Assembly: GCA_030737835.1 (NCBI GenBank)
Contig: JAUJYN010000012.1
Span: 12,696,729-12,760,728, forward strand
Length of the DNA stretch: 64,000 nt
Direction of reading: 5' to 3'
Origin: Acorus gramineus
Taxonomy: Eukaryota > Streptophyta > Magnoliopsida > Acorales > Acoraceae
A program made the position numbers and the translations under genes. Shown here piece after piece: positions 1 through 12,774 of the stretch. The notes under the pieces are model-generated. The model searched no databases, was not told the origin of the DNA, and saw only the letters and a program-made list of their open reading frames with translations. How positions within the stretch are numbered: position 1 is the first letter of the stretch; the number at the start of each line of letters is the position of its first letter.

Positions 1-160
1 AAGATTATGTCAAATATATGTTTGATTCGTGGTATAGTAATATCCTTAATGACTCAGATTTGAAATCCTGATGAGAAATTGGAGGAACGATTAAATAATT
101 TAGAAAAATTTAAAAGGTTGATTACTAATGTTACATTAATTAATAATAAATAAAACTTTG

Positions 161-200
<40 letters not shown>

Positions 201-685
201 CAATTTTTGTAGGGCAATTTAATTGGCAATGAAAACCTGAAATGCCTTGGAAGTCAAAGTTTTGTATGTATATTGAAAGTTTGAAACACAGAGAGATAAA
301 GATATCACAGATATTTTAATAAACGTATTTTATTTCTTAGATTTGTTGAGAAATAACTATTCGGGGAATAACATATCTACATGTGTGCAATAGATTTTTT
401 AAAAAAGAGGATTGGACTCACGACTTAATTGCTGATAACAAAATATAACTTCTTAGATGAGATGTACTATTTTTAAATATTCAAAACACTTGTGAATTAT
501 AATTAGGGATTAAAAAAAAGGTGGTACTTACCAAAAAGAAAAAACCACGCGTGGATTGGAATGAGGGGTGAAAAAAGGGCGGTACGTAACATTATCTTTT
601 CTAATGATGAGTTCTAGGACAAATAGAACTGCCCTACAATATTTTTAACATATGACCTGACCTGGCCCGTATAAACATTTCGAAT
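1..685. other. Gene-free AT-rich DNA with an AT microsatellite
   Basis: No coding potential was seen. The only distinct structure is a run of TA dinucleotides at about 165-195. The rest is plain AT-rich sequence at the window edge. Confidence 0.6.
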
Positions 686-1366
686 AGGCCTGTCAATGGG
701 TCGGGTCCTGGTCGGGTTGGGCAAACTTTGACCCAATCTGTTTTGATTGTCGAGTCCTTTGGGTCGGATCCGAGTCGGGTCAGGGTGGACCAGGACCGGA
801 CCCAGTTTGATTTTCGAGTCATTCAGGATGTTTACTTTACGTCTTTTATTGGGTCTGGGTCGATCCATTGATAGGCCTAGGTTAGACTAGGAGAGGGTGG
901 ATTTGGGGAGGTTGAGAGATGTAAATAGAAATAACATGTATATATCTGCCTAGACCTATTGACAGGCCTAGGTTGGACCATTTAAAATAAATTAACACAA
1001 ACACACAAAAAAACCAATCTAATTTTTAAAGTCTTACAAGCTACAATAACACATAAAATAAATCATGCAAAAAACCAATCAAATTTATACAAATTTAAAA
1101 GTTAATTGTCCAAAACATTAAAATAAGTTAACCATAGCTACACAAACATATCGCATTACTAAGTTTACTACATATTAAACAATCAAATTTTTGCAAGTAT
1201 GGTCTATATATAATACAATCAGGTCTTGAGTACATAGAATCGGGTCGGGGTGAAACCAAACCAGATCTGATTTTATGTTCAAGTCTATCAGGTTGGGTAA
1301 ATTACATGTGTAGTCACGTTTAGGTCGGGTCGGGTCGGGCCTGAATCCGACCCGTTGACGGGCCTA
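686..1366. mobile_element. Composite TIR element, AGGCCTGTCAA type
   Basis: The left end at 686 reads AGGCCTGTCAATGGGTCGGG. The right end at 1366, read on the minus strand, is AGGCCCGTCAACGGGTCGGA. A second inverted end at 873-878 closes a small 193-bp unit (686-878), and a third end lies near 955-966, so two related units look nested or adjacent. The interior is full of degenerate GGGTCGG/TCGGGT copies. This is the usual look of non-autonomous hAT-like MITEs in plants, but a clean 8-bp target duplication was not found, so the superfamily is inferred. It ends about 255 bp before the TATA box of the SURP/G-patch gene. Confidence 0.6.
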
Positions 1367-1620
1367 CAATTTTCGAGGCCTCACTGCGCGCTGTAAACGA
1401 AGCTCAAGACCATTATCCACCCAGTTTTCGTACCGGGCCTTGCTTGGGCCCGCATTGAAAACCGGCAAGTCGCAGTCGTTCAGTTCCAGTGAGCGATACA
1501 ATTAACGTAATTGAACGGTTGAGATGTTGAACAAAGATTATAATCGAAACTAACGATATCAACCGTTGATCATGCCCAGATCACACGGTCACGATACCCT
1601 ACCATTCTTTCATGCCTCCT

Positions 1621-1627
1621 TATAAAA
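1621..1627 (+). promoter_or_regulatory. Probable TATA box of the SURP/G-patch gene
   Basis: TATAAAA sits at 1621-1627. A CT-rich run at 1651-1675, typical of plant 5' leaders, follows at the expected distance, so transcription probably starts near 1650. The leader is split: a first non-coding exon probably ends at 1771 (GAG then GTATGG) and the acceptor at 2737-2738 lies two bases before the start codon. Confidence 0.5.
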
Positions 1628-2740
1628 TGAAATAAAAACTCTCCGACCCACAAATTCTCTCTCCCTCTCTCTCTCTACGCGCGAAAGGATCCGATCTTCG
1701 CATCGGAACCTAAAATCAGCCGAAATTAAGCTTAATTTATCATCCGTTCGAGTAATATTGACTCTCTTGAGGTATGGATTGTCTCGAGTTTCTCGTCAAC
1801 TGTGTTGATTTATTCATCGATTTGGGGAAAAATCGGGTTCTGATAGAATTTTAAGCTTCGGTCTTTTAGGGTTTCGATCTGTTCATGGATTAGGTAATGA
1901 TTTTTGTTTTTCCTTTTTCTTTTTCAAAACTGTTTTTCGTCTTTTCATCGACGGAGATCCTAATTTTGATGATCGGCAGAAGTTTTGTGTGTTTACGAGC
2001 ATAATCAAATTTTCCTGTATTTTTCAATATAGATCCTCGGGAAGCTGTGATCTATCAAAATTTTTTTTATCGTCTTTCTTGTATTGCGTGGTCTCATCTT
2101 TGAAGTTGTGATTTCTTTTCGTTTTTTTTTCTTCTATTTTTACGAGGTCTTTATGTGACATCTTCAATTTCTAGTTGGATTTTTTTTTGAGAACTCCATT
2201 TTTTCCATCTAATATGTAAGTTAGAACATGCTTATGCAATTACTATCCATTAGCAGATGTCATGAATCCGCGTATGTGAATGTTTATCACTCTAATACAA
2301 AGGGATGTTTTGTATCAAAAGCTAGTCTTGGAAATTTTTTCATATACTGCAAGAAAACTGAGCGATTGTGTATTTCATTGTTTGGCAGTGAGTGGTTAAT
2401 GTAGTACTACTGTTAGAGATTCCATAAGTTTGAATTCGAGGTCTAATGCTTATTCATGTGTAGGTAGGACATTCCAGGGTGTGAATATCTTCATTTATGT
2501 TCCATTTCATAAAATAAAAAAATAGAAAATAAAAGGATAAATGGTGTATTTGTTTGCATATACTCTTATCATGTTGAAATATAGTTCTCTGACTGGAGCT
2601 TGAGAAATGCAGCCATATCGTTCCATTATCAGCTCATGATCGCCACGTTGTGAGGCGTATGTGATAAATCTGTACTAAAGGTTCTCGTGGAGAGTTGAAG
2701 CTTGGTTATCTACTTGTCGGGTTTGGACAATATTTCAGCT

Positions 2741-5700
2741 ATGGACAAAGGAGTTGGGTCTGGCTTGTTTGTTAACGATGGCTCGTTTATGGAAAAATTT
2801 AAGCAACTTCAGCAAGAGAAGCCAGCAGCAGTAGAGGAATCCAAATCTGGTGTAATGAATAGTTCATCTTTCAAACCTGGATCTGCCAGTTATAAGATGA
2901 AACCTGGAATGCCTACCTCTGGGGGTAAACTTGCATTCAGCCTGAAACAGAAAACAAAGATTGCGGCAGCCCCTGTAAAGTTAGGTGCAGATGAAGAGGA
3001 GGAAGGGGATACAGAGAATGTACCTAATGAAGGACCAGCAAAGAAGCAGAAGTTGGGTCAATCTAATAACGAAGGAACAGCAAAGAGGCAAAAGTTGATT
3101 CAATCAGATAGAGCTGAACTAGCACCACCACACGGGGTTGTTGGTAATTACTATATGCATACATATCATTTAATGTTAGATCAGATTGTTTTACACCTAC
3201 CAAAATATATAACTCCTTTTTCTCTTGAGAAATTAAGTTTATCCTTCTGCTAGTTGTTTTTTTTTTTTTTTGTTTTCTGTACTGATCTCAAACCTCTTTT
3301 TGCATGAGGGATGCATGTGGGGGGCTTTCAACTTATCTTTGGGTTGGGATGAGGAATTTTGTCATGGGGTAGTCGATTTAGTCCACACATGTTCGCGCAC
3401 GCGCACACACACTGTTATTTGCCACAGTATGATGTTTGCTTATTGAAAGCACAAAGTTACTTGTGTTGCAAATGATTGATTCATCCAGAAGAATCTGTTG
3501 GAATGTCAGAATATTTATGCTTGTTTAGATTTGATGACCTGACATATGTTCAGTCTACTTAATCACATCATTCAGTGGTACTTATGGTTACTCTTGGTGC
3601 ATCCTTATATCTTTTGTCTGAAGTTTTTTAGGCCTGTCCTCCTAGTTTCTACTGCGGTTATATTTATGTGACATATAGGTAATGGAGGGATAGATGCGCC
3701 CAACCTTTTATGTAATATATTGCTCAGTTCATGTACCTGATAAATGTGAGTTGATATTAATATCCAGAGAAATGCTCTTCTTCAACATTTTGTTTGCTCA
3801 ACTTTGTCCTTTCCACCATGTTCCTTTTCCCATTAAGTGTGGTTCTTGAAACTGAACACAAAAGAAGGCATAAACATAAACAACCATGAAATGGTCACAA
3901 ATCTTTGTATCTATTCCTCTGTTGTTTTCATGCACAACTTCATCCACTCTGTATATCATGCATTTTTTTTTTGCATTTTAATGATCTGTTGTTGATGAGG
4001 AGAGGCGTATTATCGTCGTCTTATTCTTCTTGTACCCCATGCATTGTATTTTCTCCATGCTCTCAGGCAACTCAAGTCCCATTCCATTGTAATTTTTTTA
4101 TCCTCCAAAAAAATAAAGATAAAAAATAAATCTCAAGTTCCATTCCAGAATTATCCATGTAGGCATGCCTACCATATAAAATCTTCACATTTGTAGACAG
4201 GGTGGGGTATCAACCATATAAAATCGTCATATTTGCCAACATTTTCTTCCTCACGTGATGCAGATATGTTAAGAGCACAGGGTTGGTTTCCCATGATGCC
4301 ATGATGTTATGACTTATAAGAACTCATTTTCCATGAAATTATGATATCATATTGTTTGAAACTGTCATAGCCTGTTCTGTGTATAGGCATAAATTCAAAT
4401 ATTGTAATTCTACATGATTGTTGGTTTCAATTGTTTATCCTAAATTAAGCTTTTCAATCTTTCGTGGTACAAGAATTAATTTTTTTTTTTCTAAAAAAAA
4501 ACTTGGACATGCAGTACCTGTGGCAATGGATAGATTAAAAACGGATGTAAAGTTTTGGTCCGAATTTTTTGGTTGTAATAATATTTTCCAAGTTCAAGAC
4601 TCCATCTAAAATGTTGTCTTTGGTTGAATGGCGTACAAAATTTCTTGAAAGCTTCTTCTCATGAATGCAGCTTGTGTCTTATGTCTCTATCAACCTTGGT
4701 GGAAAGAGATGTTGATTGAAAGAATTGGAAAATGTGGCACGCCTGCTACAACCATAATTTTCATTCACTTGTTCATGCACTAGGTATTAATCGCTTCTTT
4801 AAGTGACATGCAGCCTACCCTCCTCCAAGTGATCCTGCAGTAAAGAATGTTGCAGACAAATTAGCAAGTTTTGTCGCAAAAAATGGGAGGCAGTTTGAGA
4901 ACGTTACACGACAAAGGAATCCCGGAGATACTCCTTTTAAGTAAGTGGTTGAATGCTATGATAATTATAGTTAATGCTGCAATTGCAGATTTACTATATC
5001 ATTATGTTAATTTGTTATAAGAAATTATTAATCTATCCTCGGTTTAATGGCTCTGGATCTTAAAAATTTAGCTCATCTTTCCACTTCAAGTCTTCAACAA
5101 ATTTAAGTGTAATTTCATGCTGAATGTGCTGCTGAGGCATTACATGATCAGTTTTTGAGGGGGGGGGGGGGACCAATTTAAGTAATCCTGTCAGCACCAT
5201 GGCATCTTTATTAAAGGTGACTGGCAATGTGTTTGTAGAAATCTCTCAACAGCATGTGCAGAATCAGTACTAGTGGCATTGAGTTGACAATTGTCTTTTT
5301 GGACATTTCAACGTCATTTATATAACTGTGAGATTGTTTATTTTGTTATGAATTGTTTTACGCATTTTGTTATGAATTAATGTCCAAGGGCACCTGGGAT
5401 CTTTGATTTTCTGTTTGCTGTCTGATTTTATATTCTGATGTAGGATAGGGAACTAGTGAATTTTGGTGAAAAATCAATCATAGTTTCCTCAGCATGGATG
5501 AGAATTTATTTATCATGGTGATGACACAGAGAATTGGTGTTTACTAAAGTTTTAAAAGTGAAATCTAAAGTTTATTATATCAACTTTATTTATTATTATT
5601 ATTTTTAACTTACTGATGCTGATACTTCATTATTATTGTTTTTGAGAGAAAACAATAAGTATTTTTTAACTTATTATGCTGGTAGTGTCCTCAGGAGCAT

Positions 5701-8700
5701 TGTTGTTTATACTTAGTTATTATTGCGATTATTGTTGCTTCTTATTAAATCATATCTGGGTATTAATTATCGGGTTAGAGATTATTCATCACAGGAGCAC
5801 TTTTTGAAGGAATTAAAATTCATCCAAGTAAATGTTTTCTAAAGGTTTTTGTATACAATGATTAATTTTCTCTTTTGCTTTTGAATGTTAATTGACTCAG
5901 TTTTAAAAGAAATTATAATTTTGTCAATCATCTCTTGTCTATTAAGTTAGAATCTTAATTATTTTGCATCATTCATATTTTTTGCAGGTTTCTATTTGAT
6001 CCAGACTGTGCACATTACAAGTACTATGAGTATCGGCTTCATGAAGAAGAAAAGGCTCTTGCACCAACAAAGGATTCTCAGGCATCATGTACTGGTTAAG
6101 ATAGAGATCTTTTATCCAGTTTCCCAGGGTCTTTTCTTGAGTTAAAAATAATATTTGTTCCTTTCTGTATTCAGCTAGTAATGCTGCAACTTCTAGGAAC
6201 ACAAGTGTTTCTTTGCGGAGTTCGGGTCCACAGCGTTCTAGTTACCAAACTCCAGCCTCTGCTTTATATGAAGCTAATGACGACTTGATTGAAGGTACTC
6301 CATCTGGGAAAGTCTCTATCTGTGAATGCACTGTTCTTTCGTTTCTGTAGCATGACCCGCCTCTTGTATCGCTGTTTGTTTCTTACTTGAACTTTCTTCC
6401 ATAAATTAATGTAGTACAAAGAACAAAATCCATTGCCTTTGTGACTTCTCAATACATTCACTCTTCATTTTCCGTGTTCTGGTGTAATGATGGAAAATTT
6501 TTAGCTCCTGTTACTCTGTTAGCAAGTGTGATGTTTTTAAAGGATGTCAATTTATGTGACTTCCTAGAAGCTTTTATGATTTGTAGGATTACTTATTGAT
6601 CATCTATTTAACCATCTGATGCATTTATTTGTTACATATTTTTTTATATAATGATTTTAATCAATAAGATTCTCTTTTTTATAAATGATGATTTAGCTGT
6701 AGATTATGGGTCACAATATCACATGTCCTTAACATGGTTCTGCCTGCTAGTCCGTCAAGTTTTGTATTTCCTGGTCCTGGCGGCTGTCGCTTGAGGGGAT
6801 CAATTTACTGTAAATATAGTTGTGTGTTTTTACATTTTTACATCTCAGATTAAGTGTATGTGATCTATTCTGAAGTCATTATGATACAAAAGAAACTTTT
6901 TAAGGTGATTTGTATGTCAGAATAGTCTGAATCTCCATTTAGGTAGATTTGTTGGGGAGGAATATAGAACAGAGTCTTTTGTTTTTTCCTTTGTGCTAAT
7001 TTCCCACTCATAAATCTGCTCTTTTTGGTACCAAATGTTCCAATTGGAAATATTTGTGTTATTATATACGAATTTATTTCTAAACAGTCGTGCAGATAAT
7101 AAGACGCTGTTGCTATTTAATTTTATTATGCAATGTAGTCACTCTCACAATTCTCATTTCTTTTTTTGGTCACAAATCCTTAGTTACTTAAACTTCTTGG
7201 AATTTTTTGTTGCTCATTAGTTTTTCCTTTCTATTTTGTGGGAATAGATTTTTTTTTTTCTCGAAAATATGGTAGGCATCCTACCCCAATTTATTAAAAT
7301 GATGAGAATAGCCAAGTACAAAAGAAACACAAAGCCTTGAATATGGCCCACAAAACCCCACATGGTTTAAGGCCCAGTAGAGAGAAATATACCGCCCCCC
7401 TAACCAAAATGCCATACCCACATGCCCACATGCTACACCTGAAACATATCCACCACACACCCCCTCCCCACCCCCCGGCCGCCGCCACGGAGTAAAATAC
7501 ACAACTTGCCCTTGCACAAAACCACAATAACCTCTGAGTATTCTCTATGCATATATAGCTGCTTCCTTGAAGATCACCTCTTTTTGTGTTGACCATAATG
7601 ACCATACCACGGCGGGCACAAAAGACACTGAGATTTTATCTTTGATGCTTCTATCACCTCCCGATCTCAATCGCTTTCCTGCTAATCGCATTCCCTCTCG
7701 ACAACCCGTTACTACCGACAACCACACTCAGATCTATCGCACCACCGGACACTGGACGAACAGGTGCCCCATGTTTTCCTCCTCCGCATGACATAAACTA
7801 CATGTTCTATCCTCATTAGGAGCCCAATAGTCCATTTGGCTCAAAAGACTTAGGCCCCGTTTGGTTCCGCTTTTTTAAAGCGATTCTGTTTTTAATTAAG
7901 CAGAAAGCTAAAAAGTGTTGTTAAAACGCATTCTAAAAAGCTGGCTTAATTAAAAAGTTACTTTCAGCTTTTAGTGTAAAAAAGTTGATTTTTAAAAAGT
8001 GAAAAAATCCACGTTTCAGGAATCAAGTCTATTTAAGCCACTTTATTCAAAATCTTATTTTTCATACATGCTTCCAAATGAACCCTTAGTTTCTGTGTTA
8101 CGCAACCGATCCCAATGTGTATGCATACTTAAATTTGTTGAACCTTCTTTCTTTTATATTTCTTTTTAATATTTTTTTATTAGTTTCTGTGTTACGCAGC
8201 CAATCCCAATGTCAATTAACCATGCTATATTTGTTTTACATTAAATGATTTTCAGGCCCTAGTGAACCTCCATCTGGAGATCCCATAGCTATGATGGAGT
8301 TCTACATGAAAAAAGCCGCACAGGAAGAACGGAAGAGGCAACCCAGGCAATCAAAAGATGAGATGCCTCCACCTGCTTCTCTTCAAGGTTGTTTATGTAG
8401 AATGTGTATCTTTCCTTTTCCTTGGTGGATTCTCTTTATCTAAAACTTTTTGGTTCTTGACTTGGGTGCTCTAGGTCCTGTAAAGAAGGGACATCACATG
8501 GGTGACTATATCCCTCTAGAAGAGCTCGAGAGGTTTATGGCTACCTGCAATGATGCTGAAGCCCAGAAAAGGGCTCGAGAGGCTGCGGAGAGGGCAAAAA
8601 TTCAAGCTGACAATGTTGGCCATAGACTTTTGTCAAAAATGGGTTGGAAAGAAGGTATGTGTATTTTCAAGTTTCTGAGTATTGGCACCATAAATCAATT

Positions 8701-9483
8701 GTATGGAGATCCTATATATTTATCTGTGATTTGACTTGCTAGCATTAATTAATTCATTATATATATATATTTTTTGGTGTAATCAAGTAGACTAGATTCT
8801 ACAAATCATTTGTCTAATCCATAAAATTTTGATGATCTAACATTCTCTGCAGCACAGGAGATGGGACCTCCTTGTGTAGAGATTTTAAATTCTTTGAACA
8901 TTAGGAGAGCCAAACATGATCTATATTTTTTGAGTTGCTTACTACTTTACTAGTATCTATGTTATTGTCTCCCTTATGGAAGAGAACATTTGTTTTAAAC
9001 TTGTTATGGAAAATAAAAATGTGTTTGGTGTAGATTTTGTCTATTTTGGCTAATGTTTGCACATTGTTCCTGAATTGGATATATAGTTTACAGCATATTG
9101 ATGAATTATAATTTCAAATATATGTACTCTTATTTAGGTGAGGGGCTTGGAAGCTCAAAGAGTGGGAGGGCTGATCCAGTGATGGCGGGAAACGTCAAAT
9201 TGAACAACCTAGGTGTAGGAGCTGAAGAACCTGGTGTAGTCACCCCGGAGGATGACATTTATGAGCAGTATAAAAAGCGAATGATGCTTGGTTACCGTTA
9301 CCGACCAAATCCTATGGTAAATTGCACCAATTTTGTTTATTCATTGTTCTTTCAAGTATTGTTTGTCGAATTTTTATGATTAGACTAAGCTTATCATGAT
9401 TCCCAGCACGCTGAAATGGAATACATTTACTAAATGCTTTGCATTTGTTTTGACAGAATAACCCTCGGAAGGCATACTACTAG
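2741..9483 (+). CDS. SURP and G-patch domain protein (SUGP1-like splicing factor)
   Basis: Eight coding exons join in frame to a 424-residue protein: 2741-3143, 4814-4940, 5988-6094, 6175-6294, 8256-8387, 8475-8654, 9138-9316 and 9457-9483. Order of parts: a lysine-rich, low-complexity N terminus (residues 1-130); a SURP module at about 136-195, with KNVADKLASFVAKNGRQFEN followed by NPGDTPFKFLFD; a glutamate/lysine-rich linker with the phrase DPIAMMEFYMKK; and a G-patch at about 343-385 (HRLLSKMGWKEGEGLG). SURP and G-patch proteins of this type are known as nuclear spliceosome-associated factors, the G-patch being a helicase-binding motif. The length is close to the Arabidopsis protein annotated as SUGP1-like. 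ATG 2741 is the first ATG after the leader acceptor. Intron 5 (6295-8255) holds a LINE tail and a MITE; the other introns show nothing notable beyond a G homopolymer near 5159-5171. The 3' leader may contain a further intron (9496-9801). The function is inferred from domains. Confidence 0.9.
7249..7795 (-). mobile_element. 5'-truncated LINE (L1-type) 3' end
   Basis: On the minus strand the element ends in a run of A (T on plus, 7249-7259), preceded by a decayed 3' region. Upstream on that strand (7545-7727) is a reading frame ending SFVPAVVWSLWSTQKEVIFK, which matches the tryptophan-rich tail found after the reverse transcriptase domain of plant L1-type LINEs. The frame is broken after this and continues in other frames, so the copy is dead. 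The 5' edge, near 7795, is approximate, and no target duplication was recognised. It lies antisense inside intron 5 of the SURP/G-patch gene. Confidence 0.7.
7853..8085. mobile_element. Tourist-like MITE (PIF/Harbinger type)
   Basis: The left end GGCCCCGTTTGGTTCC and the right end, read on the minus strand as GGGTTCATTTGGAAGC, form imperfect terminal inverted repeats. TTA flanks both sides (7850-7852 and 8086-8088), the 3-bp target duplication typical of PIF/Harbinger elements. At 233 bp with no coding capacity, it is a non-autonomous copy. It sits in intron 5 of the SURP/G-patch gene, about 60 bp from the LINE remnant. Confidence 0.75.
8086..8212. repeat. 33-bp direct repeat, copies 94 bp apart
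   Basis: The 33 bases at 8086-8118 recur at 8180-8212 with two mismatches; both contain TTAGTTTCTGTGTTACGCA. The first copy abuts the MITE right end. The second lies just before the exon at 8256. The origin is unknown; it may be a local duplication linked to the insertion. Confidence 0.8.
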
Positions 9484-9495
9484 TGAACCAATATT

Positions 9496-10030
9496 GTAAG
9501 GCAAGTTCTCTTAATCACCTTTGTTAGCCAAAGCTTTTCCTTTCTAATTAAATACAGACATAATTGAACTTTCTATCTGAAAGAGAGGATTGATATTCCT
9601 TTTGAAGATCTGGTTCCCACTATGCTGGTGGGCTCGGATCTATGGATCATGTTATTTATTGAAATATCAATGATTGTGGGGTCTGGTACAAATGAGCTCA
9701 TTCCGTGCTAATCCATATTAAGTTTTTATAGATTAAAAGTGTTTAGTTCTTGATCCACCTTTGTTAAATGCTATCTGATGTACACACATTATGTTCTGCA
9801 GGGAATGGTGGATGGTGGGGTTCAGGATGACATCTGAAGAGGATACGTTTCTGGTGGTTGTAATTGCAACACAATTTCATGAATGTATTACTCGTGATGT
9901 GTACTTTTTAAGATTTGTTTTGCTGCCCAAAGCAGACGCAACTCATGTTGAAGTATATATGACTCAGTTTCCAATTTCCTTCAGTTCTCAATTTCCTTGG
10001 AATACTTGTACCCAATTATTCTAAGGGGGT
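9496..10030 (+). other. Probable 3' leader of the SURP/G-patch gene with an intron
   Basis: Twelve bases after the stop codon there is a GTAAGG donor at 9496, and an acceptor CTGCAG ends at 9801, so the 3' untranslated region may be spliced. With the stop so close to the junction, this would not be expected to trigger nonsense-mediated decay. The 3' end is placed loosely near 10030. Confidence 0.4.
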
Positions 10031-10289
10031 GATTGTGGTTTCTGAATATGTTATGCTTCAGTTTTTTTTTTAGCATTTTTGTTTGCCCAATACACATGTC
10101 GATTTTTTTAAAGTATATATTTGATTGATAAAGTATTTTTTTTATATATAAAAATGAAATTCATGTGCCTTTTTCTTTATTATTTTATAAGAATATTTTT
10201 ATTATTTATTTTTCTTTCTGTGATACAATATATAATACAATATATACTGATATATTGGAATATGTATTTATGCATCGGTCCCAAATGGA
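10031..10289. other. AT-rich intergenic DNA
   Basis: Very AT-rich sequence without a supported gene or element. Confidence 0.6.
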
Positions 10290-11213
10290 CAGTGACTTTC
10301 ATATAGTTAATATTTTAAATTTGTATATTATTTGTTTCATCTAGGCATGGTCATATTTTCTTTTAGGGTGAATGACATATTAGTCCCTGTAAACATCGAT
10401 ATGCTCATATAAGTTCTTGTAAACTTTGAGTCAAAGATACGAGTCTTTTAAACTGTTATGGGTAGTCAAATAGTATCTTTCATATATTTAATCTCTTAAA
10501 TTTGTATATTAATTGTTTCATCTAGACATGATCATATTTTCTTTTAGGGTTAATGACATATGAGTCCCTTGTAAATATCTATAAAAGCCCATATAAGTTC
10601 TTATAAACTTAGAGTTAAAGTCTTTTAAACTGTTATAGGTAGTCAATTTAATCCATGAGTTAATTTTTCATCCAATTTAACAGTATATTCTCCTAATATT
10701 CCATCCATGTGAAATTAAACATTCACATAAATCCATGAAAAACACAAAAAAGATATATAGATCCTTTTAAATGACTATTTCACCCCTAATTAAACTCACT
10801 TTCACTTTCTTTTTCTTTTGCTGATATTGCTGTAGTTGCTTACTACTCCAATGTTTTTTTTATTATTATTAATCAACTTCAAACAATTATAATTGTGAAG
10901 ATGATATTATTTATATATTGTATTAAATATACTATTTATTTTACTTAGATTTTTTATTTTACATTTTGATAAGATGTGATTACACAAGATAAAAAAAACT
11001 CTTGTTAATCACCATATTTTGCATTGTGGAGGATATAATAGTCAAATCACACATTTGATCAATTTTAGCCATGATGGGTAAATAATGATTAATGATAGTG
11101 ATGTATTAGACATTTTTTGTGTTTATAGAGATATAATTGTTCCACCCCAAATTTATAAGGACTTATATGAGTTTATAGATGTTTATAAAGACTCAAATGT
11201 CTTTAATCATTCC
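10290..11213. mobile_element. TIR element with a tandemly duplicated left end
   Basis: The segment around 10544 (AGGGTTAATGACATATGAGT and onward) is inverted at 11140-11213, which reads on the minus strand as AGGAATGATTAAAGACATTT and onward. The match extends about 70 bp, giving long terminal inverted repeats. The left end is present twice in direct orientation, with copies starting near 10290 and 10471 (period about 181 bp). There is no coding region. It is a non-autonomous DNA element of a long-TIR (MULE-like or related) kind; the superfamily is inferred. Confidence 0.65.
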
Positions 11214-12774
11214 TTTCAAATAGCTTTTTGGAGTTGTTAATCATTTTATTGTTTTGCTTATGCTTATTTCAATAGAACTGGATTTACAAAATACTTACTA
11301 CCATTCTCAATAAGACGGACGAGTGGATGTATTCAAACATGTCATGCTAGAAATCCCGCCATACATATTTAAAATAATCTCATAACAAATATTATTGTAT
11401 TTGATATATATGATATTGCGAAAAGAAAATAAGTTTTAAAATCTCAATTTAAACATGTCAATTATATAAAAAAAATATTTATATCCTATTAGTTGTCAGA
11501 CTTACCAAATGGCCAACTTTATATTCAACCACCAAACATGCATTAATAAGTAATCAGACCCTTGTACTGCTTCATTATATTATTGAAATATAAAAAGACT
11601 ACACCCATCTCTCTCTCTCTTTTTTCCAGTTAAGGTATGATAGATACGCATTGCTTCCAAAGCCCTAATTAAGTTTTTTAGATGTGCGTTTTAATGAACC
11701 AAAGGAGGACAATAATATCCCAAGAGAGAATCTCACTTGAACAATGAGAGGGTTTCAATGTGGGAGGACCACATCACTTGCTTCAATTGTACTACAAAAA
11801 ACACTTTAGTTTTATGATTACTAACTATCAAAAGAATTGTAGATTTCAAAGTAACATATACACATGTATATTATATATATAACTATAATGGGGCAGCTTA
11901 ATTGAGGAGGCAAAACCATTGATTGAAATGAAGCAATTCCAATCACGTGATGATGTTCCCCTGGATTCATGCATGCATACAAGACTTTTCACTTCATTCT
12001 TTATTTTATTTTTATTTGTGTACTTTATTTTTGCTTTTCTTTTTAGGATAATGGAGATGATGATCAAGATCAATATGTGGGACTTATTTGCAACATTTGT
12101 TAGAGTTTAAAAATGCTTTTCTTAGGTTGTTTGTTTGTAGCACATTTTTATGCAATTTTGGTTTAACTAATTTTAATATATTGTCCCATCTCATGTTCCA
12201 TCTAAATTTTGTTAATCATTAAATCTTTCAGCACTTGGACCATTGCACATTCTTTTTATTTTTATGATTCAAATTTTAAGGTGTTTCTGATTTCTGATTT
12301 TTAATAATCTAGTACTTGCCTTCGGAATAAGAAGTGGAATTAGGGACCATAAAAAATAAATCAGAATATCTGTTCAATCAAAGATGATGAATGGTTATTC
12401 CTCGGAGATAGTGAACTATTTTATTCCTTCTTTTAAATTACTGTCATTTGGATAAGCATGATAGTCTTGTCCTTTATTCCTCAAAAAAATGTTATATAAA
12501 ACAAAAACAAAACCTTAAAATTTGATTGAATAACAATTCTAATCCAATGTTATGCTTAAATACGTGGTAACTATTACTTTAACTTGGAATTACATTATAA
12601 ATATGGATAACAAGATTGATGTGGTGATCATCAATGGTCCTTTGAAACAAAAAGCTTTCGTTCACTTATTCCTCTCAATACTTTTTTTTAGTAGGTAACT
12701 ACTTTTTGTTTTTTTAATATGATTTTTTAGTTTGCAGTCCCTGTAAACATACCTATTTAAGAATCGATCTCTCA
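11214..12774. other. AT-rich intergenic DNA, no gene seen
   Basis: Only short chance reading frames occur, of AT-rich composition. No domain or clear repeat structure was recognised. Confidence 0.6.

Noticed and set aside
1540-1570. AACGGTT/AACCGTT motifs upstream of the SURP/G-patch gene as MSA sites
   Set aside because: They fail the YCY positions before AACGG and do not match the consensus.
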